From: Hepsetus odoe
Lineage: Eukaryota > Chordata > Actinopteri > Characiformes > Hepsetidae
Assembly: GCA_017165825.1 (NCBI GenBank)
Contig: CM029387.1
Location: 16,944,240-17,008,239, forward strand
Direction: 5' to 3'
Length of the DNA stretch: 64,000 nucleotides
In this document: one piece after another, positions 37,371 to 48,016 of the stretch
How positions within the stretch are numbered: position 1 is the first letter of the stretch
How the letters are laid out: each line of letters begins with the position of its first letter
Notes under the pieces: generated by a model
Seen by the model: the letters and a program-made list of their open reading frames with translations, nothing else
What the model was told of the DNA's origin: nothing
Databases searched by the model: none
Position numbers and translations under genes: made by a program

Positions 37371-38499
37371 ATAGAAGAACCACATTGGTTTCCTTTTAGA
37401 CCATTTTAATGGATCGTTCTCTAAAATGTTTATTAATAGAACATGACACCATGAGCTTGGGGGTGTCTAATAAAAAAAAAAAACAATATCCATTTCTTTC
37501 CCCCCAAATATTTGTCAGAATGTTTAAATATTTAGGCTCGGTGAGAAGGACTTCCACTCGGGTAACCTGAAGAGCCTGGTTCAGTTCCAAGGTTGGCAGG
37601 ACTGTTGAGTTTCAGAGTTCAGTAGGTTCAAGGTCCTTTGATTTACCAGTGACTTGACTATAAAATAATTTTTACAATATGAAATATCATATGGAGACCA
37701 TTAACATTGCCATGTCATAGAGCGTTTTTGGGAAAGAGTCTGAAATAGAATGTAAACATTCTATCCAGTTTGCATACAGATAATTAAGCTGCAAATTAAG
37801 CCTCAAAATCAGTGTTTTTGTGATGTTCAGCCTACAGTTAAGCCCCACTCATTCATATTGAAGTTATGGGGACCATTTTTGAATGAGGCATGATTCATGC
37901 AAGCTGGTCAGTAGAGATATTACATATGTTAGTTTTTAAAGTCAATATAACTTAAACAGCCTTTCTAATTATTTGCCATATATACTGTGGGGGATACAAA
38001 GCCAACCCATTTTTTGCTGCATGAACATTTACATCTTTCTTTATTCTCAGATGGAAATGCAGAGTGAGAGGGAGTCGGTTGATGAAAGTTTATTTTTCAA
38101 AAGAAGGTAACATTGCAATGCCATCTGAAGCGAGTGTGTTTGTCTCACGTATACACTCACTGGCTACTTTAAAGCCTTCACTTAGAGCGTCACCTTACTG
38201 ATGGCTGTAGCTCATTAGTTGATACGCAATTTGTGTATCATCCTCTTGTCTGTCATAAATGGTTACTTTTTGACCACGCAAACACTCTTGGGCGGTCACC
38301 TTTTGGATAGTGAACCAGTCTCAACCTAGCAGTGAAAATTGCGTGCACTGCTTGCCAAATGTTTATCAGTGCCACACCATATGCCACTTTAACTGTGAGA
38401 CTAATGGTGTACCAACCAGCAGCTTAATAGCAGACCTGTGTTCAGACACTGATCAGTGATGAACAGGGTCAAGGACAGCTAACACACAAAAGTCTCATG

Positions 38500-38968
38500 T
38501 GTCTAGACCTACCCCTCATTTCTTCATATTTTGTTTCCTAAGAGCCAGACTTTCTGGTACTTCTTATGTATTGTTGAGAATAGTTGTCCTGGCTTGCTGA
38601 ACAACTTTCAAAGTTTTTGCTCTCATTTTCAGTCCAGATCCAGTACCTGACCACTTTCAAAGGCAAAAGCATTTTTTGCATTTTGACAAAGAACAGAACA
38701 AAAGGCAGCCAACATCCAAAGAAGAACTGTGGAACATCCTTCAAGAACCCTGGAGAACTATTCCTGAAGACAACTTAAAGAAATGAAAAGAAAGCTGGCC
38801 TGTGAGACCTCAGGCTGTGTTGAAGAATAATGGCTTTAAAGCTCATTATATAAATGTTCGTTGTGTTATATACTGCATTTATATTTTTATCTGTACCTAT
38901 TGTACCTATTTTTCCTAACAAAATATAAAGAAATTAGGGGTATCGAGACTTTTGCACGTTACTATATG
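38500..38968 (+). mobile_element. Tc1-type transposon 3' remnant
   Basis: EELWNILQEPWRTIPEDNLK near 38720-38780 is the usual Tc1-type C-terminus, followed by AT-rich sequence and an inverted-repeat-like end GAGACTTTTGCACGTTACTA at 38947-38966. Confidence 0.65.
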
Positions 38969-39904
38969 TGACATGCTTAGCTCATAAAGCAACCACTGAG
39001 AGTAGTGCTAGCCTAGGCAGGCTTCAGATGCATATTTTTTCATGGCCAGGTACAGGATCCGAACATATATAACAATGAAAATGGTTACATTCCTTGTGTT
39101 TATGCCATGATACTCATATTTACATTCAAGTGATTTAAGAATGCCAGGTATTGCTATAGGCTGAAAAAGAGCAACATAAGAAACCATTTATGCTACTTTG
39201 CATTACTGAACATGTAACTTTGTAGACTATCATAATGGGTCAACGTCAAGCACTATACAAACCACAATCCGTGCAAAATATGCCTTTGTATACAAAAAAA
39301 GTATAAAACAATAACCTATGCCTACAATGCGTTTGTCATTTATAACACAGCTCTTTTACAACACTTTATACACACTGTTAAGAGGTTCCTTGGGGGGGAT
39401 CATTCAATCTTGAATCCAGTTACAGACAGAAAACACATTACGTACTGGTTATAGTCAATATAAACATCAGAATATGAATCCTTTTGGAATAAGTCCTCGA
39501 GTTATGGTTTCTTGTTGTTCCTCAACTCCCGTGGCCTTCAAAAAGTCCCTGGTGACCCACCACATTTTTGTTCTTAGAACATTAACATGACTGAGCAAGA
39601 TAAACAGCACCTACAGCTTTGTTTACCTACATCAGGTGTGCTTAAAAATAGAACAAAACAAAATGTGGACTGGATGGGTCTCTCAAGGCCTGATTGAAAA
39701 CTGATGATCTAGAGCAGCGTTAAGTAATCCTGCTCTTTGGAATCCACTATCCTGCAGTGAGTTTAAGCTCCAACCCTAATCAACAGCCAAGATATGTATT
39801 ATTTGTCTGCATATAATAACTGCATACCAAGCAGTATTGTTTTAGTAAAGTGGACATTTTAGTATAGTCAAGTGTAGCCCTGTCTCACTCACTCTCACTC
39901 ATTT

Positions 39905-40135
39905 TCATAACTGATCAGGGTTGAATGGGGGTACTGGAACCTATCCCAGCTCTCAGAGGGTGCACACACATTAACACCTGGTGGGCAATTTAGCACCTCC
40001 AATTCACCTGATTTTTCACGTCTTAGAACGGTAGAGGGAAACCAGAGCTACCAGAGAAAACCCACACAGACACAAGGAGAATAAGAAGGACCTGGTAATC
40101 GAACCCAGGACCTTTTCACTGTAATTTAAGGGCCA
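39905..40135 (-). mobile_element. tRNA-headed SINE, same family, partial
   Basis: CTATCCCAGCTCTCAGAGGG, CACCTCCAATTCACCTGATT and AATCGAACCCAGGACC are family landmarks. It is worn at the head. Confidence 0.7.
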
Positions 40136-40271
40136 AACAGTGATGTTCAATCTATCTCTTGGGCCTCCAGTAAGTCCACATTTTGCCTCTGTCCCTACAG
40201 GTTAATAGCACATTCTGCACAGAACATACCTAAAAATAACATACTGCTGCCACATATATTAAAAATCACTG

Positions 40272-40277
40272 TTTATT
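40272..40277 (-). terminator. cbln2: Possible cbln2 polyadenylation signal
   Basis: AATAAA on the - strand lies about 860 bases after the cbln2 stop. The interval between contains a worn SINE. It is a candidate only. Confidence 0.25.
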
Positions 40278-40837
40278 TACTTAATTTAACATGCTGAAAA
40301 AATATAATACACACAATATGACATGTGCAATAGCCTGGCCACCCATTCAGTTTTGCAAAGTTTCTTAGCAATAACAGCAAATACTGGGGTCCGCTACTGC
40401 ATTATTTAGCCAATATGGATATATTATGTGGTAATATTCCATGCAGAAATTTTACGGAATAGTTATGTAAATAATGCTAATATTAGAAACTAATATTATA
40501 TTGGAAAGTTCATAGACACCAAGTAGCATTTTTCAACTGACATTGTGCTAACTGTTGACTACTGACATTATTCACCAACATTAGCATGTATGATTGAAAT
40601 ATTCCTCAATTAATAGACTATAATAAGGGATGCTCAGCAAAATCAAGCACTCTAAATCAACCTTAAATGCAACTCCCAAATTATGTAATGTGATATGCAA
40701 GTGGTACTTGCTTATCACATAATCATGGGTGCTTGTGAGTAAAATCCTCATTGGAATGGAAAAAAAACTTGGACCTGACCCTTGGAAATCTTGGGAATGA
40801 ATGGTCCTAAAGACAAAAGTAGGGTAGTGCTAGCCTA

Positions 40838-40990
40838 TAGGTAGGATACTCAATGGAGGACCAAGAGGTTGTGGGTGGCTGTCTTGTCTCCTGGACTAGC
40901 GCAGTTTGTGCCCCTGAGCAAGACGCTAAACATTAAGCAGCTGCAGGGGGACTTTGCCTCATTAGGCAGTGTAGGACGTTCTGTTGCATC
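40838..40990 (+). mobile_element. Worn SINE-like fragment
   Basis: GCCTATAGGTAGGATACTCA, CCCCTGAGCAAGACGCTAAA and AGCAGCTGCAGGGGGACTTT are SINE-like. It lies downstream of the cbln2 stop, possibly in its 3'UTR. Confidence 0.45.
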
Positions 40991-41130
40991 CTCCAGAGTG
41001 AACACATTATTTGAACTAACACCACAGAGCTACTCGATTTAAGACACTGAGTTGGGTTGCAGATGAAACGTGCAGGAAAGTGGATGCCTATTTGTAGGGT
41101 TACTCCCCACTGCACAACAGTGTATGGACA

Positions 41131-41328
41131 CTAGAGTGGAAACACCAGAAAGCCGGAGAAAGTGGAGTATTTCCACCCACCCATCAAATTTCCTCGCTCC
41201 AGCTTCAGATAGAGTCTGTCTTCTCGCTCCAAGTGCAGCAGCACACCATTACTTGCTGCCTCACGTGTCACATCCTGATCACCCGCGAAGGCAGAGATTA
41301 TGGGGTATTCATTGTGCATCAGGTTCAC
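41131..41328 (-). CDS. cbln2: cbln2 coding exon 3, with stop
   Basis: It encodes the last 65 residues of the C1q domain and a TAG stop at 41131-41133. The acceptor is TTACCAG at 41329-41335. The exon begins VNLMHNEYPIISAF and contains GDQDVTREAASNG and LERGNLMGGWKYSTF, the most conserved part of the family. Confidence 0.95.
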   Translation of the reverse strand: MNLMHNEYPIISAFAGDQDVTREAASNGVLLHLEREDRLYLKLERGNLMGGWKYSTFSGFLVFPL

Positions 41329-44096
41329 CTGGTAATGTTTAAAAAGATTTGCATGAATGAATTTTCATTATTATTCTTCTGTTTAGATATAAAAATTAAA
41401 TGGCAATTTTACACTCATTCATTTATTTGCTAATTGTCAATTGGTTAATCGTTTTATTTCAACATTTTTTTTTTTTTTTGCACATACTTTCCTGTTAATA
41501 AAAAGAAAAGAAAAAAGAGTCTGGTTGGATTTATGTTTAGATAGAAGTGATGATACAGTTCAAGATGGAAATCTCTTTGTTTAGCAACATATTTTCCTTG
41601 TCAGTGTAGCTGGCTCACAGAGTGAAGAGCCTCAGCTCCTCCAGGCCCTTAATAGTAAACTACAATTTAACCGTTTCGATTTTTTGTCATTTAAATATCT
41701 TTTACTGACTTAAGTGACCATGCTTCAGTCTATCAGAGGAATGATCTGTTACCTGAATGGTCTGTCTGTTGTAAACCTTCACAACATGGAAGCTAAAGCT
41801 GTAGATTCCTCTTCGTGGTGCCGTGAACACACTTGCCTTCAGGTCAAAATGGTTACCGATGTTGACGAGCACCTGCACGAGGAAAAGAGAAAAAAGTCAT
41901 CAGTAGAGCAACACATGGAGCAGCATCTTTACACACACAGAATCAGAAACTGGGATCAGAAACAAGAGCAGCATGCTAGTTGTTCATAGCCAAAACCACA
42001 ATAAAATAATTAAATATCGCCATAGTCCTGAATCTCAAAACAGATCTATTTTCCAGCTTGTATTTCAGCACCAATAACATATCGGCTAAGCTGATGGAGC
42101 TTGGGTATTCTCCAGAAGTGAGCAGTATCAATACATTGAGGGTAAATGATCATCAATATTTTCTTTAATAAAAACACAGAAATTCAGTATAACAGTATGT
42201 TTATTTTCACCGGAAAGGCCATCAAAGAAAAAACCTTTAATGACTGAATGGTTTTGCTTGCTTTTGATTTGTTTGGTTCTTTAAATGATTGGTGCTGAAG
42301 CAGAGCCACAAACTCCATCTACATACAAACACACACAGTGGCAGTGGTTTTCTGAGCTGAAGCTAACTTACAGCTCCATTTCATAGTAACTGTTGTCTTC
42401 TTCATGAAATTGTTTGATGAAAGGTTTGGGTTTCATGAACGAGGATCAAATGACTGTGTAAAGGACACACAACAACAAAACACTACTAGTACACGTTTGA
42501 TGTCATGAGTCACTCAAAGGGCAACTCACTGCTGAAAATCTAAGACTGGAATTTCACTAATGATCAGATCAGTATTTTATATAGGAAAATAATTATGAAG
42601 AATGAATTGGAGTTATATAACCATCACTAAAGAGACTGGGATTGACCAACCTTCAGGACTATGGCGTGAATGCTATATTTAATTATTTTATTGTGTTTTT
42701 GGCTATGAACAACTAGCATGCTGCTCTAGTTTCTGGTCCCAAGACCAGAGTGGATTCAAGACCACTGTTACTCTTTCCAGGAGTGGCTGACCAACCAAGA
42801 TCACTTCAGAAGCAAGGCATGTAATAGTCACAGGACACAGGTGTCACTCCTTTTACAGGCAAGATTAGACAGGAGTCTCCATCGACTATGATCTTTGCAG
42901 ATCTGATCTGTAGTGAGAGTAGAGTGGAGCTTGAGGAGATCCTGGAGAGGCAGAGATGTGCAGAAGGAGATGCAGAAAGCAGAGGTGACAAAGGTGGAAG
43001 GGTTTAATCACTTGGGATCAACAGTTCAGAGCAACGGGGAGCGCAGAGGATGGTAAGCATGAAAAACAAAGATTTAAAGGATCGAAAGAAAAGGTGCTTG
43101 ACCCACTGTGGCAGCTACTGGTGGAAGAATCCAAAATAAGAAGAAGAAGGCAAAAGGTCACTGCTTTATTGAAAAAATTCTGGTTTGCCATCATCGGTTT
43201 ACCCTCAACATTACTCAGCTGATCACCTCCCCAACCAATCAGCATTCAATGCCAATTTTAGTCTTTTGCCCAGGTGTCCTTTAATTCATTTTTTAAATGT
43301 ACATTTTTTTCCTACGTTTCCAAAATACGACAAACCTATCAAACAAGTTTTAGGTGTTTAAAGCTGTTTATCTGTTCAATGAATTTAGTATTTGCTCGTT
43401 GGCGCCCTCTAGCGGTTGACAGCCGTTGGTCCAAATGGAGAAGTGGCCAGACTAACCTTCAACTGGCGATGAAAAAAACATCATATGATGCTTCAGATGA
43501 GATTTAATGACAACACGGTGTCTTGATGTGGTGCTAACAGTAATAAGGTTATGCAGGACATTTTATTAGAAACGCTGGAGAAGCTCCGGCTGCGTAAAAA
43601 CGCGCGTAAAAGCGCAAAGGCGCAGGAAAAAAACCCGCCTTTCCTTTCCTGGAAGAAACCTTCCTGTCGGTCTGTGCGCTTCACAAAATCACAAGAAAAT
43701 ACTAAAAAAAAAAAAAAAAAAGACGAGGGAGAAAAAGAGTTTTAAACATGACCTACTAAGACTTCAGCTCAATCTGGTGGTTTTGAGAACACCTGCTGTC
43801 CCACTGCAGCACAAGTAAAGGAATCAGAGCAGGACCTGGTCGAAGTAGATGCTCATGGACTTGTTGCTCATCTCGGACGGCTCGTGGTTGGTCCCTCTCA
43901 CGGCGGAAAAGGCCACTTTGGCTCCGGCTGCGCGCACGGATATGCCGAAGCTCGCGGCCCCCGCGCCGTCCCCGGACGGGTTGGAGTCACAGACCACCAG
44001 GCACTTCCCCTCCAGCACCACGGGCTCGGTGTCGTTCACACCCTCAGAAGATGAAGCGCAGAGCAGCAGCAGCGCGAGCGCCGGCAGCCTGGACAT
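41131..44096 (-). CDS. cbln2: Cerebellin-2 precursor (cbln2), three coding exons 43836-44096, 41753-41872, 41131-41328
   Basis: The three exons join in phase 0 and give 192 residues. Cerebellins are secreted C1q/TNF-fold synapse organisers; they form disulfide-linked hexamers that bridge presynaptic neurexins and postsynaptic GluD receptors. Seen here: a hydrophobic signal peptide (LPALALLLLCA), an N-glycosylation sequon NDT at 21-23, the paired cysteines of CLVVC (Cys32, Cys36) that link trimers, and a C1q domain from about residue 57 to the end, finishing FSGFLVFPL. CBLN2 is favoured over CBLN1/4 by VNIGNHFDL, KVYNRQTIQ and GDQDVTREAASNGVLL. The length matches CBLN1-type precursors and lacks the longer N-terminus of mammalian CBLN2. 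Whether this is the 2a or 2b teleost paralogue cannot be told from one locus. It is convergent with SOCS6, as in human. Confidence 0.95.
41753..41872 (-). CDS. cbln2: cbln2 coding exon 2
   Basis: This 120-base exon encodes 40 residues of the C1q domain, beginning VLVNIGNHFD and ending KVYNRQTIQ. The acceptor is CTCGTGCAG and the donor is CAG followed by GTAACA. Both junctions are phase 0. Confidence 0.94.
42960..43150 (+). mobile_element. Remnant of the 2.4-kb LINE family in cbln2 intron 1
   Basis: GGTTTAATCACTTGGGATCA and the following AACAGTTCAGAGCAACG match 2530-2568. A worn tail with GAAGAAGAAGG ends it. An internal deletion removes most of the segment between. Confidence 0.65.
43401..43415 (-). 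promoter_or_regulatory. CTCF-like site in cbln2 intron 1
   Basis: Read on the - strand, CCGCTAGAGGGCGCC closely fits the CTCF core consensus. Binding is inferred from sequence alone. Confidence 0.45.
43836..44096 (-). CDS. cbln2: cbln2 coding exon 1
   Basis: It encodes residues 1-87, from the signal peptide to IYFDQ. The ATG at 44094-44096 sits in a good Kozak context (GCGCCATGT). The frame remains open upstream only because it runs through repeat tracts. The donor is CAG followed by GTCCTG, a weak match after the first four intron bases, but the exon ends at the family's usual junction. Confidence 0.93.
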
Positions 44097-44193
44097 GGCG
44101 CACGAGCTCGAAGAGGAGGATGAAGAGGAAAAATAAAAAAACGTAAAAGGGGCTTCAGAGAGGAGGAGAAAACACCTGCCTCCTCTAACATCA

Positions 44194-44245
<52 letters not shown>

Positions 44246-44260
44246 TTCTCTCTCTCACAA

Positions 44261-44318
<58 letters not shown>

Positions 44319-44319
44319 T

Positions 44320-44367
<48 letters not shown>

Positions 44368-44370
44368 CTT
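44194..44370. repeat. (CT)n-(CA)n-(CT)n dinucleotide tract upstream of cbln2
   Basis: Alternating CT, CA, CT, CA and CT runs fill about 175 bases, beginning roughly 100 bp before the cbln2 ATG. On the cbln2 strand they read (AG)n and (TG)n. A spurious open frame through the TG runs reads VCVCVC and joins the real start; it is not coding. Such tracts can form Z-DNA or triplex DNA and vary in length. Confidence 0.95.
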
Positions 44371-44599
44371 TTACTTTTTCTTTATCGACCTTCCCCATCT
44401 TATTCATTCTTTCTTCTCTCCCCTACCTCTCTATATCTTTCCCCATTTCTCTTTCACTCTCTTTTCTTCTTTCTTCTTTGAATGATAAATCTGTTTGTAA
44501 AAACCTGAGGATGTCTAAACACAGACATTCTTATTAAAAGGAGCTTTAAATGAGAAATGTGTCTCTCCTGACATTCGTCTGCTAAGTTTAAACTAGACG

Positions 44600-45191
44600 A
44601 TTCCTGTAGACAGACAGACTATTACAGACAGTCAGACAGAGAGACAGACGTTATTAAAGAGACAGACAGACAAACTTTAATATAGAGACAGACAGACAGA
44701 CTTTATTATAGACAGACAGACTTTAATATAGAGACAGAAATACTTTATAATAGAGACAGACAGACTGACTTTATTACAGAGGCAGACAGACAGACTTTAT
44801 TATAGAGACAGTCAGACAAACTTTCTTATTGAGGCAGACAGACAGACTTTATTACAGAGACAGACTGAAAGAGGAACAGACTTTATTATAGAGACAGACA
44901 GACAGACAGACAGACTTTATTATAGAGACAGACTGACAGAGAAACAGACTTTATTATAGAGACAGATAGACAGACAGACAGACTTTATTATAGAGACAGA
45001 AAGACAGACTTTATTACAGAGGCAGACAGACTTTATTATACAAACAAACAGACAGACTTTATTATAGAGACAGTCAGACAGACTTTATTATTGACGCAGA
45101 CAGAAAGACTTTTAGAGTCAGACAGACTTTATTATAGAGACAGACAGACAGACAGACTTTAATATAGAGACAGACTGACAGAGTTTATTAT

Positions 45192-45229
<38 letters not shown>

Positions 45230-45262
45230 TTTATTATAGAGACAGACAGACAGACAGGCTGA
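44600..45262. repeat. GACA / TTTATTATAGA minisatellite, left array
   Basis: About 660 bases are built from GACA tetramers alternating with CTTTATTATAGAG, giving imperfect units of roughly 25-40 bases. Confidence 0.92.
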
Positions 45263-45696
45263 TCTCAGTGGGTTTATGTTGTGAAGCTGCTGTTTCCTGA
45301 AATATAAAGCGCTGAAGCTCCATCTAGCGGCTGCAGGCCGTTACTGCGTGTCTGAACTCTGAACTCAGCAGAACAGACCAAAACCTCATCAACTGATGGG
45401 AACTTCCATTTACTTCAGGTTAGTTTTGGAGCCTGTTTTATTTTAGACCAAAAACAGACAATAAACCAGTCCCTGTGCTTATAGACCCTGGACTACGAAG
45501 CTCCACTGCAGTTTATTTGATGGTTAAAAAAAAGTAAAAAAGAAGGAACTTCACTTGTTTATTCACGTAAAAATAAAAAGCCTCACAGCACATACTATAT
45601 TAATATTACTCAAAGTCTATTTACCTTTTTATTTCAACTCTAAAAAAAACAAACTCCTGAAAATACTGTCTCTACTAGTTCTCCCAGCACAGACAC

Positions 45697-45924
45697 TGTC
45701 ACGTGTGTTAGGTTTTGGGCACGCTAGAGGGCGCTCTCTGTCATGTGTGTGGTGTTTTGGGCACGCTAGAGGGCGCTCTGTTCTGACTAAGCACACCTGA
45801 GCCCCTGCGGGCAGGTGTGCATCATTGGGGCTGACTATTTAAGCCCCCTGATAGGTCAGAAGACAGGCGCGACTCATTGAAATGAGTCTAACCTACAGCG
45901 TAGCAGGTGGTGTACCACCGTCCA
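45697..45924 (+). mobile_element. 228-bp LTR-like insertion, absent from the right duplicate
   Basis: The piece begins TG and ends CA and is flanked by CAC on both sides. The other copy has the uninterrupted site. Inside are a 42-base tandem duplication (45697-45780), each unit with GCTAGAGGGCGCTC, and a TATA-like CTATTTAAG. A related piece on the opposite strand lies at 23890-24067. A solo LTR is the best guess; a short non-autonomous element is possible. Confidence 0.5.
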
Positions 45925-46136
45925 CACTACACTCTGTAGTTGTGTCTCTTTGTATATTGGAATGACATTGTAGTTTTATTCTCTTTTCACTTTTAGGTCT
46001 CATGTTGCCAAATCTGTAGTACTGTTGACTTCCTGTTATAAATGTGATTGTGGCTTAAAGCAAATAAGTGGATTAGAAAGGTTTTAATTTACAATGAAAT
46101 TACATGAATATAAAAAACAAAACTGCATCACAGCAA

Positions 46137-46268
46137 TCAGAGTGGCATTCGGCTGCCGTCAACGCTGATCTTCGCAGCAGGACTGGTCTTAGTCACACGC
46201 CGGATCTTTGCTAAGCGTTGCATTTGTCTGTCTAAACCTGACAGTCTCTTCCTCTTAGGACCCTGTGA
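46137..46268 (-). pseudogene. IWS1-like last exon, open
   Basis: This 132-base remnant encodes 43 residues and a TGA stop. It has an acceptor TTTTACCCAG, a basic stretch PKRKRLSGLDRQMQ and the terminal MPL typical of IWS1. It is the best preserved part and is duplicated near 63.7 kb. Confidence 0.85.
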
Positions 46269-46708
46269 CTGGGTAAAAGAAACAGAAAGAAGAGCAGAAA
46301 CAAACAAGCATTGAGCTACAGTACACAGGCGTCAGTGATTATATGATGATGTGAATAATTCAGATTGTCATTTGTGTTTTGGTGGAATAAACCTGCTAAT
46401 GTTTCATGTTTATATGGAATATCCAGGGCTTTAAATCTTTGCCTAATTATTGAGTACTACTGAATGGTGCAACTTGAGTAAGAGTGCTCTCTAACAACTT
46501 AGATGAAGCTTTTACCCTCAACCATGTTATAATATGCACATATAAATACCACATAACTGTTAACATCCACTCTATATATCGATTCACAAAAATATATGTA
46601 GACTAAAATCATTTTAAACCACAATCATAACTCTCATATAACTCTGTTTTGATGTCAATAATTCCCCTCAGTCCACATCAACTGCTATCCAAAGCCCGTC
46701 CCACTAAC

Positions 46709-46795
46709 CCGGTTGAGTTAAGCTCACGTTCCCATTTGGGCAGACTTCGTGAGCTATGATGGAAGGCATAGGCGCACGTGCTATAATACTAAACC
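46709..46795 (-). pseudogene. IWS1-like exon remnant with frameshift
   Basis: One frame gives ARAPMPS and another, a few bases on, gives LPKWERELNST. Together they match the consecutive IWS1 segments around ARVPMPS and RPKWNVE. A frameshift therefore separates the halves. A good donor (GTTAGT) remains at the 3' end. Confidence 0.75.
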
Positions 46796-47034
46796 AAGGA
46801 CCTTGACTGCGATATTCTGAAATTAAAGTGACAAATTATTTCTCACTGTGGCAAATACTTTCTCTACATTCGTCCCAAACACAGATCCACCACTCAGGGA
46901 GCAGTTTCCTCAGATCACCTGCACAATGTAGTTTGTGCAAAAGTCACTATAAAACTATATAAACTATAAAACTGGACAGGAAAATAAACTTTGCGTGTCA
47001 CATTATCTGTGTATGAGCTTCACACTCACATGTC

Positions 47035-47095
47035 CTCTCCTATCAACTCCGTCTCCAGATCACTCAGAGAACTCTGTTCTCCTGAACTGTGGCGA
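47035..47095 (-). pseudogene. IWS1-like exon remnant (SDLETELIGED)
   Basis: After the acceptor CGCCACAG the frame reads SSLSDLETELIGED, matching the RRDLEKVLTGEE region of IWS1. The following codons are lost, and a TGA follows shortly. Confidence 0.65.
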
Positions 47096-47182
47096 GAACA
47101 CACACATCTCATCAGCATCCAATTAACTGTAAATATAATGTGAGTTAAGAGTAAACTGTGCTTATTCAAGGTATGTGTGTAC

Positions 47183-47294
47183 CTGGGCTGCCTGTGAGGG
47201 GCGATCTGTAGATCCCTGTCTCTCTACTGCCTGTCCTCTCTTGTCATGCTCTTATAATCTGATGACAAGCCAAAGATGGCCCGGGACCATTCAT
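47183..47294 (-). pseudogene. IWS1-like exon with in-frame stop
   Basis: It reads EWSRAIFGLSSDYKSMTRED, then RQ, a TAG stop at 47224-47226, and RDRDLQIAP. This matches the conserved IWS1 segment after the core domain. The acceptor (TGTGTAG) and donor (CAG followed by GTACAC) survive. The stop replaces a position that is normally an open codon. Confidence 0.85.
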
Positions 47295-47419
47295 CTACAC
47301 ATACAAGCATATATTCAGAACGAACATCTATAACACAAATATCTTAATTCACCTCTGAACCATTTCCAGATAAACCCAATCTATTGTGTTTGTTAAGGTC
47401 AATAAATGGTATGTATTAG

Positions 47420-47546
47420 TATCATGTGAGTTGCTCTGAGGATAGGTTGAGACCGGTCTTTTGTTTGAGGATTCTTTGGGATGTTTGTAAGATTCATAAC
47501 AGCTCTGCAATTCACTCATCTTCAGGGTCTCCAGGCTAACCTTTGG
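47420..47546 (-). pseudogene. IWS1-like exon remnant (SLETLKM...YKHPKESSNK)
   Basis: The first half reads VSLETLKMSELQSCYESYKH and PKESSNK, matching VSQETLKHSG and YKHPKES of IWS1. The second half diverges from the family, consistent with a shifted frame. Confidence 0.75.
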
Positions 47547-48016
47547 GCTATGAGTACACACACATACACACAGAAACGCACAAAGACACAATTTTTTACA
47601 CTCCAGCTTTAACTGTGTTGTTTGAGCAGTAGGGCTACATGTTCACTGTTATCACTATGTGGGCTTCCCTACACACTAAATCATTATTATCAGCTGAATG
47701 TATTAAACATGCTGTTATACCACTGTACAGAGGGATAATAAATAATAGACAACAACAATAATTATTAAAAGAAAACCACTGAGACCCCTTCATTTGCTAA
47801 GTTCTCAACATTAAAGAGCAGACCTATCTCTTCTTGACTTGACCATCCAAACAGCATTTATTGTTAGTTATAATTAGTTATAAGAAATAATGACCTCTAT
47901 AAAATAAAAAAATATGAAATTGATAAACCCTTTAAACAATTCTGGTTCTTTTCAAAGATAAACTGCAGAAATGTAAAAATATCAAAATTCTGCCATGGTG
48001 ATGAGTTCTGTCTGAC

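Larger units (their letters stand above)
37371..41130. other. Gene desert, part 7, and probable cbln2 3'UTR
   Basis: It holds the Tc1-type remnant and two SINE fragments listed separately. The last part before 41131 is probably cbln2 3'UTR, as no other gene is present. Confidence 0.5.
41873..43835 (-). other. cbln2: cbln2 intron 1
   Basis: This intron of about 2 kb contains a fragment of a non-LTR retrotransposon (about 42960-43150) and a strong CTCF-like sequence at 43401-43415. The rest is unremarkable AT-rich sequence. Confidence 0.85.
44588..46480. repeat. Segmental duplication, left copy
   Basis: This interval matches 59784 to the window end in order: GACA minisatellite, a unique block with a CTCF-like site (45270-45660), and the block with the last IWS1-like exon (from about 45930). 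Differences are substitutions, small indels and one insertion in each copy. Confidence 0.85.

Noticed and set aside
44097..44312. N-terminal extension of cbln2 reading VCVCVC and RERERG
   Set aside because: This is translated dinucleotide repeat upstream of the proper ATG and signal peptide.
44600..45262. CRISPR-like regularly spaced repeats
   Set aside because: Units are irregular GACA minisatellite in an animal genome, without constant repeats or unique spacers.
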